Positions 27,672 through 35,725 of a DNA stretch of 64,000 nt are shown here, piece after piece. Both the position numbers and the translations under genes were made by a program. Source of the DNA: Flavobacterium psychrophilum DSM 3660 = ATCC 49418 (GTDB lineage: Bacteria; Bacteroidota; Bacteroidia; Flavobacteriales; Flavobacteriaceae); the NCBI RefSeq assembly GCF_002217405.1, contig NZ_MUHE01000018.1:33621-97620 (forward strand), read 5' to 3'. Below the pieces are notes generated by a model, which did no database searches, was not told the DNA's origin, and saw nothing but the letters and a program-made list of their open reading frames with translations. Positions within the stretch are counted from its first letter, which is position 1; every line of letters begins with the position of its first letter.

Positions 27672-28553
27672 ATGAAAAGTAAAATTTTATTATTCGGATT
27701 GTTTTTAGCGCTAATAACAATTGGTTGCTCTAAAGACAAGGAAACGACAGACGACTCGACGGTAACTGCTGAAGAAGCTGGAATTAATGCCAAAGTAGAT
27801 ACCGAAAATAACGATGTGCATAATATTGTAGAAAATCAGTATGACAATATCGATTCTAATACCCTTTCGTATAAAAATGCTGCTTCCCAAGAAAATTATT
27901 TTTCACCATGTGCTATAATTACTAGAGTTCCTGATTTTGGTGTCGTTTTAACCATTGGACAAACAGTCACTAAAACTATCGATTTTGGTACTATTGGTTG
28001 CACCATGTCTAACGGAAATATACTGAAAGGAAAAATAATTCTTTCTTTCGTTTACAATCCAAATGCACCTATCCAAACAATTAATTGTAGTTTCGACAAT
28101 TTTTATCACAATTTGAGAAAAATTGAAGGCACTAAAACTTTTACAAGAACTATGAGCATGGCAACGGTGGCTTCGCCAAGTCATCCTATTTGGGTTATGC
28201 ACATGAATCTTACCATTATTTTACCCGACGGAAGAATTATAACAAGAGTTGGCACAAGAACAAGCGAAATTATTGCTGGATACAACACCCCAAACTGGAC
28301 AGACAATGTGTATAGCGTTACTGGAAACTGGACGACTACTTTTCCTAATACCGTTACACAAACCAGCACAATTACTAGTCCGATAATCATAAAATTAGCT
28401 TGTACCCCTACAAACAGTGCGTTATCTAAAGGAGTTATATCATTTGTTAGAAATTCTCATATTGCTACATTAGACTACGGAAACGGAGATTGTGATAATC
28501 TGGCAGTATTTACTATAAATGGTGTTTCTCATACTATTGCTTTAGGAAATTAA
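27672..28553 (+). CDS. Lipoprotein of unknown function
   Basis: A 293-aa predicted lipoprotein: Lys-rich start, hydrophobic core and lipobox ITIGC with acylated Cys19, followed by an acidic spacer (KDKETTDDSTVTAEEAG). Acidic residues soon after the lipidated Cys resemble the Bacteroidota surface-export signal, but this is only suggestive. The rest is Thr/Ile/Asn-rich and looks all-beta. Four further cysteines (for example SPCAI, TIGCTM, KLACTP, GDCDN) could form two disulfides. I do not recognise the family. Confidence 0.7.
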   Translation: MKSKILLFGLFLALITIGCSKDKETTDDSTVTAEEAGINAKVDTENNDVHNIVENQYDNIDSNTLSYKNAASQENYFSPCAIITRVPDFGVVLTIGQTVTKTIDFGTIGCTMSNGNILKGKIILSFVYNPNAPIQTINCSFDNFYHNLRKIEGTKTFTRTMSMATVASPSHPIWVMHMNLTIILPDGRIITRVGTRTSEIIAGYNTPNWTDNVYSVTGNWTTTFPNTVTQTSTITSPIIIKLACTPTNSALSKGVISFVRNSHIATLDYGNGDCDNLAVFTINGVSHTIALGN

Positions 28554-28572
28554 ATAATGCTTTTATTTAAAC

Positions 28573-28607
28573 AAAAACTCCCTAAAATAATATTTCAGGG
28601 AGTTTTT
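28573..28607. terminator. Bidirectional intrinsic terminator between the lipoprotein gene and rlmN
   Basis: AAAAACTCCCT (28573-28583) pairs with AGGGAGTTTTT (28597-28607), with further A/T pairs inside. T tracts occur on both strands, so it should end both the lipoprotein transcript (plus) and rlmN (minus), whose stop codon lies at its right edge. Confidence 0.85.
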
Positions 28608-28609
28608 TG

Positions 28610-29653
28610 TTATATTTCTTTATTGGCTAATTGTCCGCAAGCAGCATCTATATCTTTACCACGACTGTGGCGCACTTTTGCAATAATTCCGTTTGCCTCT
28701 AGTGCTTTTATATAAGCATTTATAGATTCTGGCGATGCTTGCTGAAACTCACCATCATCAATAGGGTTATATTCGATAAGGTTTACTTTGCAGGGTACAT
28801 GTTTACAAAATTTAACCAGCGCATCTACAGATTCTTTGTTGTCGTTTATTCCTTTCCAAACCACATATTCGTATGTAATTTTGCTTTTGGTTTTGTGATA
28901 CCAATATTGTAAAGCCTCACGCAATTCAGGCAATGGAAAACTTTTTGTAAAAGGCATAATTTTATTACGAATCTCTTCGACAGCCGAATGTAAGGAAACA
29001 GCTAGTTTAAATTTTACCTCATCATCGGCCATTTTTTTAATCATTTTAGAAACGCCCGAGGTAGAAACGGTAATTCTTTTTGGCGACATTCCTAAGCCTT
29101 CGCTAGAAGTTATCATGTCAATCGCTTTGATAACGTTGTTATAATTCATGAGTGGCTCACCCATTCCCATAAATACAATATTAGACAAAGGACGGTTAAA
29201 ATATAATTTACTTTCTCTATCGATAGCCAGAACTTGGTCATAAATTTCGCCAGGTTCTAGATTTCGCATGCGTTTTAGTCGAGCTGTAGCACAAAAATTA
29301 CAATCTAAGCTACAACCCACTTGGCTAGAAACACAAGCGGTTGTTCTGGTTTCTGTTGGGATTAAAACAGATTCGACAATTAAACCATCATGCAAACGAA
29401 CCGCATTTTTTACCGTTCCGTCACTGCTGCGTTGCATTGTATCTACTTTAATATGATTGATAACAAAATTTTCAACAAGCATTTGTCTGGTTTCTTTAGA
29501 AACATTTGTCATGTCCTCGAAGCTGTGCGCCCCTTTGCTCCATAACCATTCGTAAACCTGGTTGCCCCGAAAGGCTTTGTCTTTATTAATTACAAAAAAA
29601 TCACGTAATTGATCTTTAGATAATGCTCGTATGTCTTTTTTCTCGATTTGCAT
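28610..29653 (-). CDS. rlmN: Dual-specificity 23S rRNA/tRNA adenine-C2 methyltransferase RlmN
   Basis: RlmN is a radical-SAM enzyme that methylates C2 of A2503 in 23S rRNA and A37 of some tRNAs. The 347-aa protein has the cluster motif C114-x3-C118-x2-C121 (CSLDCNFC), the GEPLMNY segment (about 165) and the second methyl-carrying Cys near the C-terminus (DIDAACGQLA). Length matches the family. Its start codon lies only five bases from a -7 box, so the message may be leaderless. Confidence 0.96.
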   Translation of the reverse strand: MQIEKKDIRALSKDQLRDFFVINKDKAFRGNQVYEWLWSKGAHSFEDMTNVSKETRQMLVENFVINHIKVDTMQRSSDGTVKNAVRLHDGLIVESVLIPTETRTTACVSSQVGCSLDCNFCATARLKRMRNLEPGEIYDQVLAIDRESKLYFNRPLSNIVFMGMGEPLMNYNNVIKAIDMITSSEGLGMSPKRITVSTSGVSKMIKKMADDEVKFKLAVSLHSAVEEIRNKIMPFTKSFPLPELREALQYWYHKTKSKITYEYVVWKGINDNKESVDALVKFCKHVPCKVNLIEYNPIDDGEFQQASPESINAYIKALEANGIIAKVRHSRGKDIDAACGQLANKEI

Positions 29654-29657
29654 GGTG

Positions 29658-29665
29658 CAAATTTA
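29658..29665 (-). promoter_or_regulatory. Predicted -7 box of rlmN, very close to the start codon
   Basis: On the minus strand TAAATTTG matches TAnnTTTG; its last base is at 29658, and the rlmN ATG is at 29653-29651. With the usual distance from box to transcription start, the first transcribed base would fall at or next to the A of the ATG. No -33 box is obvious. Confidence 0.45.
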
Positions 29666-29707
29666 GGTTATTTTGTTGATTTAGTAATTTGTTGTTTTGG
29701 TAATTTG

Positions 29708-29715
29708 TATTTTTG
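29708..29715 (+). promoter_or_regulatory. Predicted -7 box of the O-methyltransferase gene
   Basis: TATTTTTG fits TAnnTTTG and lies 16 bp before the ATG at 29732. A TTTG at 29688-29691, 16 nt upstream, could be the -33 element at slightly short spacing. Confidence 0.5.
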
Positions 29716-29731
29716 CTTAAAATTTTATCAA

Positions 29732-30373
29732 ATGCATTTCCTTTCACAAGATTTAGAAGATTATATCGAGCAACATTCAGAAAACGAACCTGAATTATTA
29801 GCACAACTTAATAAAGAAACCTACCAGAAAATTTTGTTGCCCAGAATGCTGAGCGGACATTTTCAGGGTCGTGTTCTCAGTATGTTAAGCAAACTCATTC
29901 GTCCGGTAAACATTCTCGAAATAGGCACATATACTGGTTATTCTGGTTTGTGCTTGTGCGAAGGTATGCAAGAAAACGGGCAATTACACACTATTGATAT
30001 TAAAGAGGAATTAATAGATTTTCAAAGAAAATATTTCGACAAATCGCCTTGGGGAAATCAAATCGTGCAACATTTAGGTGAAGCTGTTGATATTATTCCG
30101 ATTTTAGATTTGAAATTCGATTTGGTTTTTATTGATGCTGATAAGGAAAATTATATTAATTATTTTAATTTAATTCTCCCTAAAATGAGTAAAGGCGGCA
30201 TTATTTTATCCGATAATGTTTTGTGGTCGGGAAAAGTTGTTTTGCCTTTAGAAAAAAATGATTTGAGTACAAAAATTTTGCTAGAATATAATTTACTTTT
30301 AAAGAATGATCCGAGAGTTGAAACTGTTTTGTTACCTATAAGAGACGGACTAACTGTTAGTAGAGTTTTGTAG
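29732..30373 (+). CDS. SAM-dependent O-methyltransferase (caffeoyl-CoA/catechol type)
   Basis: The 213-aa product resembles class I methyltransferases of the cation-dependent O-methyltransferase family. The SAM-binding motif I is ILEIGTYTGYS (about 65-75), the metal-coordinating FIDADKENY follows (about 137-145), and ILSDNVLWSGKV (about 163-174) supplies the next conserved Asp-Asn. No signal peptide. The physiological substrate is unknown. I start at the ATG at 29732; the frame is open to 29648 but would pass through the promoter region and rlmN's start. Confidence 0.9.
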   Translation: MHFLSQDLEDYIEQHSENEPELLAQLNKETYQKILLPRMLSGHFQGRVLSMLSKLIRPVNILEIGTYTGYSGLCLCEGMQENGQLHTIDIKEELIDFQRKYFDKSPWGNQIVQHLGEAVDIIPILDLKFDLVFIDADKENYINYFNLILPKMSKGGIILSDNVLWSGKVVLPLEKNDLSTKILLEYNLLLKNDPRVETVLLPIRDGLTVSRVL

Positions 30374-30430
30374 TTCAAGATTCAAACGTTTATTTTTAGT
30401 ACTAAATAACGCTTTTTGAAGTTAAAAAAA

Positions 30431-31000
30431 CTACAAATAATTCTTAAAATATTTTAGCTGAAACCATTTATAGCCTGTAAATGTTATAGATCCTGTAATA
30501 ATACCACAAGTATATCCTGCAAGTATATCTGTAGGAAAATGCAATGCTAAATAAATACGACTATAAGCAAAGATTAATGGCCAAAGGATTAGTATCCAAA
30601 AATACTTGTATTGCTTTTTAAATATAGCGTATAGAAATACAAAAACTGCCATGGTATTTGACGAATGTCCTGAGAAAAAACTAAAAGTAGAACTTGGTTT
30701 TATGTTTCTAATTACATCTTTAATTGCTGGATCATTACAAGGTCGCAATCGCTGAAACATGGTTTTAAACAACTCGGTAATTGTATTATTTACCGTAAGC
30801 AAAACAGCTACAAAAAGCACAACAATTATTGTTTGTTTTGCTCCCAATTTCTTATAAACTAAATACAATAAGAAGACAAAAAGCGGAATCCAACTAGATT
30901 GTTTGGTAATAATTAACCACAGTGAATCGAAATCTTTTGAGCCTAATGTATTTAAAAACACCAACAATTCTTTGTCTATTGTTATTATTTTTTCTAACAT
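30431..31000 (-). CDS. PAP2-family membrane phosphatase
   Basis: A 189-aa polytopic membrane phosphatase with the three-part PAP2 signature: KTMFQRLRPCND (about 90-101, KxxxxxxRP), FFSGHSSN (about 112-119, PSGH-like with Phe-Ser) and YSRIYLALHFPTD (about 144-156, SRxxxxxHxxxD). Likely substrates are lipid phosphates such as undecaprenyl diphosphate or phosphatidylglycerophosphate; which one cannot be told. The start shares one base with the tatA stop (TAATG), so the two genes are translationally coupled. Confidence 0.9.
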   Translation of the reverse strand: MLEKIITIDKELLVFLNTLGSKDFDSLWLIITKQSSWIPLFVFLLYLVYKKLGAKQTIIVVLFVAVLLTVNNTITELFKTMFQRLRPCNDPAIKDVIRNIKPSSTFSFFSGHSSNTMAVFVFLYAIFKKQYKYFWILILWPLIFAYSRIYLALHFPTDILAGYTCGIITGSITFTGYKWFQLKYFKNYL

Positions 31001-31368
31001 TATAACTGGCGTTTTATTGGTCCGGTAAGATCATCTAAATTTTCTTTGACCTTTTCAATTTCTGAAGTAATATCGTCAGTGATAGATTTTGTACCTAAGG
31101 AATCCGAAGTATTATCGGTAATGATTTTATTAAATCCTTGTTTTACTTTGTCAATTTCAGAAGTAAAATCGCCTGTTAGTGATTTTATATCAATATCATT
31201 AGATTCGGCACCACGCTGAATTTCAGATTTTATATCATTTGTTGCATTTTTTAGTTGCGCCATGGCTTTTCCCATGGTACGAGCAATATCTGGAATCTTA
31301 TCTGACCCAAAAAGCATCAAGGCTACAAACATGATAAATACTAATTCTCCTCCTCCTATTCCGAACAT
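31000..31368 (-). CDS. tatA: Twin-arginine translocase subunit TatA/E-like
   Basis: TatA forms the pore-like component that exports folded proteins. The 122-aa protein has the short N-terminal membrane helix (MFGIGGGELVFIMFVALMLFG) followed by the amphipathic-helix hinge with the conserved F-G (about 20-21) and DKIPDIARTMGKAM. The tail is unusual: an acidic linker with three related segments (DIKSEIQRG, DFTSEIDKVKQGF, DITSEIEKVKENL) spaced about 30 residues apart, probably coiled coil. tatC is not in the window. Confidence 0.9.
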   Translation of the reverse strand: MFGIGGGELVFIMFVALMLFGSDKIPDIARTMGKAMAQLKNATNDIKSEIQRGAESNDIDIKSLTGDFTSEIDKVKQGFNKIITDNTSDSLGTKSITDDITSEIEKVKENLDDLTGPIKRQL

Positions 31369-31459
31369 TTTTTTTGAATTTTAAAATACAAAGTTACAAA
31401 GTTTTTTAAATTGATATCGACAGACAACAAATGTTTAACTTTATCTTATAAATTAGTAC

Positions 31460-31573
31460 AAAGTCATAAAGTAACAAAACGGAAAGGTTTGTTAGATTGC
31501 ATCATGTTTTTTTAGTTTTCTCCCTTTGAAAAAAAAAAAAAAATTAAATAGAATCTCAAGACTTTATGACTTT
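31460..31573. repeat. 13-bp inverted repeat of the AAAGTC type downstream of clpX
   Basis: AAAGTCATAAAGT (31460-31472) is exactly complementary to ACTTTATGACTTT (31561-31573), 88 nt away, followed on the right by further CTTTTAACTTTTTT units. The between-arm sequence holds a run of about 15 A residues (31528-31545 region). This is the same word, GTCATAAAGT, seen in the arrays at 3931 and 32841. The gap from 31369 to 31599 otherwise shows nothing I can name. Confidence 0.65.
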
Positions 31574-31599
31574 TAACTTTTTTACTTTTAACTTTTTTA

Positions 31600-32832
31600 T
31601 TAAGAAGCCATTTCTAATCGCTTCAACAAGTTTTTTGTTAAGGTATGGTGTGCATATTCCTTATCGATATTCAGAATTTTATCGTCTGAACTTGGTAATT
31701 CGTACATAGCATCGGTTAAGATGGCTTCGCATAAAGAACGCAATCCACGAGCGCCTAGTTTGTATTCTAGGGCTTTATCTACAATAAAATCGAGTGCTTC
31801 ATCTGTAATATTAAATACAACATCGTCCATCATAAATAATTTTTGATATTGTTTGATTAAAGCATTTTTGGGTTGTGTCAAAATAGCACGCAAGGTTTCT
31901 TTATCTAGCGGATCCATGTGTGTAAGTACTGGCAAACGACCTATTATTTCTGGAATTAAGCCAAAATCTTTAATGTCTTTTGGGATAATATATTGTAATA
32001 AATTGTCTTTGTCTATGTTATCGACATTTTTAGAGGTGCTATAACCAACGGCTTGACGGTTTAATCTTTTTGAAATTATTCTTTCAATACCATCGAAAGC
32101 GCCACCGGCAATAAATAAAATATCTTGGGTATTTACTTCTACAAATTTTTGGTCTGGGTGTTTGCGTCCGCCTTTTGGCGGCACATTTACAACGGTTCCT
32201 TCTAAGAGTTTTAGTAATGCTTGTTGTACTCCTTCTCCTGAAACATCACGAGTTATAGATGGGTTATCGCTTTTTCGTGCAATTTTGTCAATTTCATCGA
32301 TAAAAACGATTCCTCTTTCGGCTTTGGCGACATCATAATCTGCTGCTTGCAAAAGGCGAGTTAGAATACTTTCTACATCTTCTCCTACATATCCTGCTTC
32401 TGTTAGTACAGTTGCATCGACAATAGCTAAGGGAACATCTAGCATTTTGGCAATTGTTTTTGCTACTAGTGTTTTTCCTGTTCCTGTTTGCCCTACCATG
32501 ATGATATTAGATTTTTCTATCTCTACTTCGTCATGATCGTTTTGTTGCATTAATCGCTTGTAGTGGTTGTAAACCGCTACAGACATTACTTTTTTTGTTT
32601 GGTCTTGACCAATAACGTATTGGTCTAGAAAAGCTCTAATTTGTTTTGGTTTTTGTAAAACTAAGTCTGAAACTTGGCGTGAACTGCCATTGGTTTTTAA
32701 CTCTTCCAGAACAATTCCGTGTGCTTGCTCGATACATTTATCACATATATGTGAATCTATTCCGGCGATTAATAAGCTGGTGTCTGGTTTTTTTCTTCCG
32801 CAGAAGGAACATTCTAATTTTTGTTTTGCCAT
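31600..32832 (-). CDS. clpX: ClpX, ATP-dependent unfoldase of the ClpXP protease
   Basis: ClpX is the AAA+ hexamer that recognises, unfolds and feeds substrates to ClpP. The 410-aa protein has the N-terminal zinc-binding domain CSFC...CDKC (residues 8-11 and about 30-33), Walker A GQTGTGKT (about 113-120), Walker [11 protein letters not shown] (about 174-183) and the ClpP-docking IGF loop ([12 protein letters not shown], an IGF variant region near 297, and pore motif GYVG). clpP lies immediately upstream on the same strand, separated by a repeat array, so they probably form one operon. Confidence 0.97.
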   Translation of the reverse strand: MAKQKLECSFCGRKKPDTSLLIAGIDSHICDKCIEQAHGIVLEELKTNGSSRQVSDLVLQKPKQIRAFLDQYVIGQDQTKKVMSVAVYNHYKRLMQQNDHDEVEIEKSNIIMVGQTGTGKTLVAKTIAKMLDVPLAIVDATVLTEAGYVGEDVESILTRLLQAADYDVAKAERGIVFIDEIDKIARKSDNPSITRDVSGEGVQQALLKLLEGTVVNVPPKGGRKHPDQKFVEVNTQDILFIAGGAFDGIERIISKRLNRQAVGYSTSKNVDNIDKDNLLQYIIPKDIKDFGLIPEIIGRLPVLTHMDPLDKETLRAILTQPKNALIKQYQKLFMMDDVVFNITDEALDFIVDKALEYKLGARGLRSLCEAILTDAMYELPSSDDKILNIDKEYAHHTLTKNLLKRLEMAS

Positions 32833-32840
32833 TTTTTTTT

Positions 32841-32905
32841 GTCAAATGTCATAAAGTCAAATGTCATAAAGTCTTTTGACTTTCGACTTTTGACTTTCGA
32901 CTTTT
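32841..32905. repeat. 15-bp tandem plus period-7 inverted array between clpP and clpX
   Basis: TCAAATGTCATAAAG occurs twice in perfect tandem (32842-32856 and 32857-32871). It is followed by four units of the period-7 complement, GACTTTT/C (32877-32905), so the block folds into a long imperfect hairpin. It fills the whole gap between the clpP stop and the clpX start. Related arrays lie at 3931 and 31460. Confidence 0.75.
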
Positions 32906-32907
32906 TA

Positions 32908-33609
32908 TTATCTTCTCAACACTTCGTCAATCATTCCGTATTCTTTTGCTTGGTCGGCAATCATCCAGTAATCACGTTCAGAATCTGCGTGTACTTTGTC
33001 GAAAGTTTGCCCTGAATGGTGCGATATAATGTTATATAATTCGTCTTTTAGCTTGAGCATTTCACGTAAATTAATCTCCATATCAGTAGCAACTCCTTGT
33101 GCGCCGCCTGATGGTTGGTGAATCATTACTCGCGAGTGTGGTAATGCCGAACGTTTTCCTGCTGCTCCAGCGCATAACAGAACTGCGCCCATAGAGGCTG
33201 CCATTCCTGTGCAAATTGTGGCTACATCTGGTTTGATGTATTGCATGGTGTCATAAATTCCTAATCCTGCATAAACGCTTCCTCCTGGAGAGTTTAGGTA
33301 AATTTGTATGTCTTTACTAGCATCTGCACTTTCTAGGAAAAGCAATTGTGCTTGTACGATGTTTGCTATTTGATCGTCTATGCCTGTTCCTAGGAATATA
33401 ATCCTGTCCATCATTAGTCTTGAAAATACGTCTAGTTGAGAGATGTTTAACTGGCGTTCTTCTATAATATATGGGGTCATGTTTGTTGGGCTCATGGCGC
33501 CCACTATTTTATCATAATACATTGCATTGACACCTTGGTGTTTTGTTGCAAATTTTTTAAATTCCTTCGCCTGTTCGAACATAGCTCTTGGGTCTTTTCT
33601 GTAATTCAT
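32908..33609 (-). CDS. clpP: ClpP, proteolytic subunit of the Clp protease
   Basis: ClpP is the self-compartmentalised serine protease degraded-substrate chamber used by ClpX. The 233-aa protein has the catalytic triad in family positions: Ser139 in GMAASMGAV, His164 in MIHQPSGG and Asp213 in ERDYWM. The N-terminus is about 30-35 residues longer than the mature E. coli protein (MNYRKDPRAMFEQAKEF...), which may be a propeptide. It is followed by clpX; tig is upstream, the common tig-clpP-clpX order. Confidence 0.96.
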   Translation of the reverse strand: MNYRKDPRAMFEQAKEFKKFATKHQGVNAMYYDKIVGAMSPTNMTPYIIEERQLNISQLDVFSRLMMDRIIFLGTGIDDQIANIVQAQLLFLESADASKDIQIYLNSPGGSVYAGLGIYDTMQYIKPDVATICTGMAASMGAVLLCAGAAGKRSALPHSRVMIHQPSGGAQGVATDMEINLREMLKLKDELYNIISHHSGQTFDKVHADSERDYWMIADQAKEYGMIDEVLRR

Positions 33610-33649
33610 CTTAAAATTAATTATAAATTATTAATTATCAATTATTAGT

Positions 33650-33795
33650 TAGCCCAGATAGTAGTGAAAAGCTTTTTGCGGGCTGGTTGTATTTTTTCTT
33701 GCAGGAAAAGAGCGACCAGAGGAAGCTCCTTTTTTTGCTTAGAAAAAAACAACTAGACAAAAAAACTTGAAACGAATAGCTGGATTGGCTTCAAA
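33650..33795 (+). repeat. Structured dispersed element, copy B (expanded central stem)
   Basis: Copy B keeps the flanks TTAGCCCAGATAGTAGTGAA and CTTGAAACGAATAGCTGG, and the outer helix CCAG (33654-33657) with CTGG (33780-33783) plus AGCC with GGCT (33787-33790). Its centre is about 95 nt, far longer than in the other copies, but still largely self-complementary: GTTGTATTTTTTC against GAAAAAAACAAC, and GCAGGAAAAGAGC against GCTCCTTTTTTTGC, with wobbles and single bulges. It lies in the 242-bp gap between tig and clpP, where I see no gene. Confidence 0.8.
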
Positions 33796-33800
33796 TAAAA

Positions 33801-33828
33801 AAACGCCAAAAATAAATTTCTGACGTTT
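33801..33828 (-). terminator. Intrinsic terminator of tig
   Basis: On the minus strand AAACGTCAGAAA pairs with TTTTTGGCGTTT (12 bp including two G-U wobbles) around a 4-nt loop and is followed by TTTTTTATTT. It lies 24 bp beyond the tig stop and right next to dispersed element copy B. Confidence 0.8.
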
Positions 33829-33851
33829 CAAAGATAATCTTTTTTTATTAT

Positions 33852-35177
33852 TTATTCGCCGTACATTGCTGCAACAAATTGCTCATAAGTGACTTCTTTT
33901 GTGGTAGGGTTTGCTTTTTCGACTAACATTTGTAAAAGTTTGTCTTTTGTTACTTGTTCTGACAATCTTTTTACTTCTTCTTGGTTTGACAAAACTCTTG
34001 CTACAATTCCTTCTACTTCTTGGTCTGTTGGGTTTGTTTGCCCGAACTGTGCCATTTGCTGACGGATTGATTTTGAGGTAAATGTTTTGAGATCTTCAAA
34101 GTTGATTTTGATATCACTTTGTGCTAAAGCACGTCCTTCGATCATTTGAAAACGCAATCCTTTTTCTGATCGAATGTATTCTATTTCTGCTTCTGCTGGG
34201 GATAGGTTTTTTTCTCCTGCTGTTTGTAACCATTTTATCAGAAATTCTTTTGGCAAATCGAATTTTGTGTTTTCGATTAATGCGTTTACAACGTCGTCTG
34301 TTAGTTTTTGTTCTGCTTGTTCTGCGAACTGAGATTCTGCGTCTTCTTTTATTTTTGCTTTTAATTCTTCTAGCGTTGCTACGTTTCCTTCGCCAAAAAG
34401 TTTGTCGAATAGTTCTTGGTTTAGTTCTGCTGGCTCGGTTTCGTTAATGTTTTCTATTGTAAAGTTTACCTCTACTTCTAATCCGTGTACGTCATCGTGG
34501 CTTACTTTTAGGTAATCCATTAGTTGATGGTCGTCTTGAAATAGTCCTTTTGTGTTTACTGTAACTATATCTCCTGATTTTTTTCCGATAAATTTTTGTG
34601 CCGTTTCTTTGTCTTTAAATATGTCTAGAGAAATGGTAATTGGATTGTTTATTCCTGCTTCTTGGTTTGTAAATGTTCCTGAAATTTCTGTTTTTTCTGA
34701 AACAATTTCTTGAGGAATGGCTTTTCCGAATTGTTTTTGGATACGTGTTACTTGCCCGTCGATTAATTTGTCATCGGCAGTAACGACATATTTTACTACG
34801 TTGGTTTTTGCATCAAGATCTAAAGTGAAAAATGGTGCTAATCCTACTTCGTATTGAAAAGTTAGTGCTTCTACTTCCCAATTGAAAATTTCTTTTTCGA
34901 TGGCTAACGGTGTTCCTAGCAATGCTAATCTTTCGGCAGTGATAAATCTTTCTAAAGCTAAATCGACTACTTTTTTTACTTCTTCTTGTTTAATTGCTTT
35001 TCCGTATTGTTTTTCTACTAAATCTTTTGGCACAGCTCCTTTACGGAAGCCTTTTACGGTTGCTAGAGGCATTTTTTCGTTGATGCGTTTTGCTACTTGC
35101 CCTTTGTAATCTGTAGGCATTACTGTAATTTCGATAATTTCCATTACTGGACTTATTGCTATTCTTCTAATATCCAT
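33852..35177 (-). CDS. tig: Trigger factor (ribosome-associated chaperone)
   Basis: Trigger factor binds the ribosome exit tunnel and holds nascent chains. The 441-aa product has the ribosome-docking signature KGFRKGAVP at 42-50. A central domain (about 150-240) sits where the FKBP-like isomerase domain is; it is poorly conserved, so isomerase activity is doubtful. A long helical C-terminal arm region extends to the end. Length is normal. It is followed by clpP and clpX in the classical order, and has a well-formed promoter at 35211-35241. Confidence 0.92.
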   Translation of the reverse strand: MDIRRIAISPVMEIIEITVMPTDYKGQVAKRINEKMPLATVKGFRKGAVPKDLVEKQYGKAIKQEEVKKVVDLALERFITAERLALLGTPLAIEKEIFNWEVEALTFQYEVGLAPFFTLDLDAKTNVVKYVVTADDKLIDGQVTRIQKQFGKAIPQEIVSEKTEISGTFTNQEAGINNPITISLDIFKDKETAQKFIGKKSGDIVTVNTKGLFQDDHQLMDYLKVSHDDVHGLEVEVNFTIENINETEPAELNQELFDKLFGEGNVATLEELKAKIKEDAESQFAEQAEQKLTDDVVNALIENTKFDLPKEFLIKWLQTAGEKNLSPAEAEIEYIRSEKGLRFQMIEGRALAQSDIKINFEDLKTFTSKSIRQQMAQFGQTNPTDQEVEGIVARVLSNQEEVKRLSEQVTKDKLLQMLVEKANPTTKEVTYEQFVAAMYGE

Positions 35178-35202
35178 CTTCTCTTTAATTTACATAATAA
35201 AA

Positions 35203-35237
35203 TTGGGTGGCAAAATTACAAAATTTATACCACCCAA
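35203..35237 (-). terminator. Inverted repeat: terminator of the holin-like gene, overlapping the tig promoter
   Basis: TTGGGTGG (35203-35210) pairs exactly with CCACCCAA (35230-35237); in minus-strand RNA the stem is followed by TTTTATTATG. It lies 25 bp beyond the stop of the holin-like gene at 35263. The repeat covers the tig promoter's spacer and start region. Confidence 0.7.
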
Positions 35238-35241
35238 CAAA
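35211..35241 (-). promoter_or_regulatory. Predicted promoter of tig
   Basis: On the minus strand TTTG (35238-35241) is followed 19 nt later by TAATTTTG (35211-35218), an exact match to the Bacteroidota -33/-7 arrangement. The predicted start is near 35205, giving a leader of about 28 nt to the tig ATG at 35177. Confidence 0.75.
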
Positions 35242-35262
35242 TTTTTAACTTATTGAATTTTA

Positions 35263-35607
35263 CTATTTGTTGTCTGGTATGAATTTATATAAAACTGATT
35301 GCGAAATGGATAGTAAAACACTAAAAAATAATGCGGTTAAGAATGAACTTATGGTAAATCCTTCTAGACAATAATCACATAATAAAACCATTGCTGCATT
35401 GATAACTAATAGGAATAATCCTAGTGTAAACATTGTAATTGGAAATGTAAAAAATACTAAAACTGGTTTTAGAAATGTATTTAACAATGCTAATACAACA
35501 GCAACTTTTATAGCTATTGCAATACTATCGACCTGAACCCCGGTCATAAAATAAGAGAGTGCTACAACTATAATGGTTGTAATTAGTAGGCGTAAAAGTA
35601 GTTTCAT
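35263..35607 (-). CDS. Four-helix membrane protein of the mycobacterial phage-holin IV (PF04020-like) family
   Basis: The 114-aa protein is almost wholly hydrophobic, with four predicted membrane helices (about 5-23, 28-48, 52-75, 85-107). It has the small conserved segment LLNTFLKPVLVFFTFPITMFTLGLFLLVINA, characteristic of the widespread PF04020 family (named here from memory). Despite the holin name these are housekeeping-type proteins of unknown function with no phage context here. A -7-like TAAGTTTG lies on the minus strand at 35663-35670. Confidence 0.8.
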   Translation of the reverse strand: MKLLLRLLITTIIVVALSYFMTGVQVDSIAIAIKVAVVLALLNTFLKPVLVFFTFPITMFTLGLFLLVINAAMVLLCDYCLEGFTISSFLTALFFSVLLSISQSVLYKFIPDNK

Positions 35608-35725
35608 TATGTTTTGTTTGTTTAAAATTGATAATTATTTATGGGCTGTTACCACAGCGAATCAAACTTAATAAAATAGAAATTTGTGTAATTTATACTT
35701 GAAACAAGAAATTATTATTACAAAT

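Noticed and set aside
3931..32905. A possible CRISPR array from the repeated AAAGTC units
   Set aside because: Units are 7-15 bp with no spacers of even length, no leader and no cas genes.
34121..34447. A 108-codon Leu-rich plus-strand frame opposite tig
   Set aside because: Leu-rich antisense of a Glu/Lys-rich coding region; tig itself is clear.
35263..35607. A prophage remnant because of the holin-like protein
   Set aside because: The family is chromosomal and widespread; no other phage gene, integrase or attachment repeat is near.
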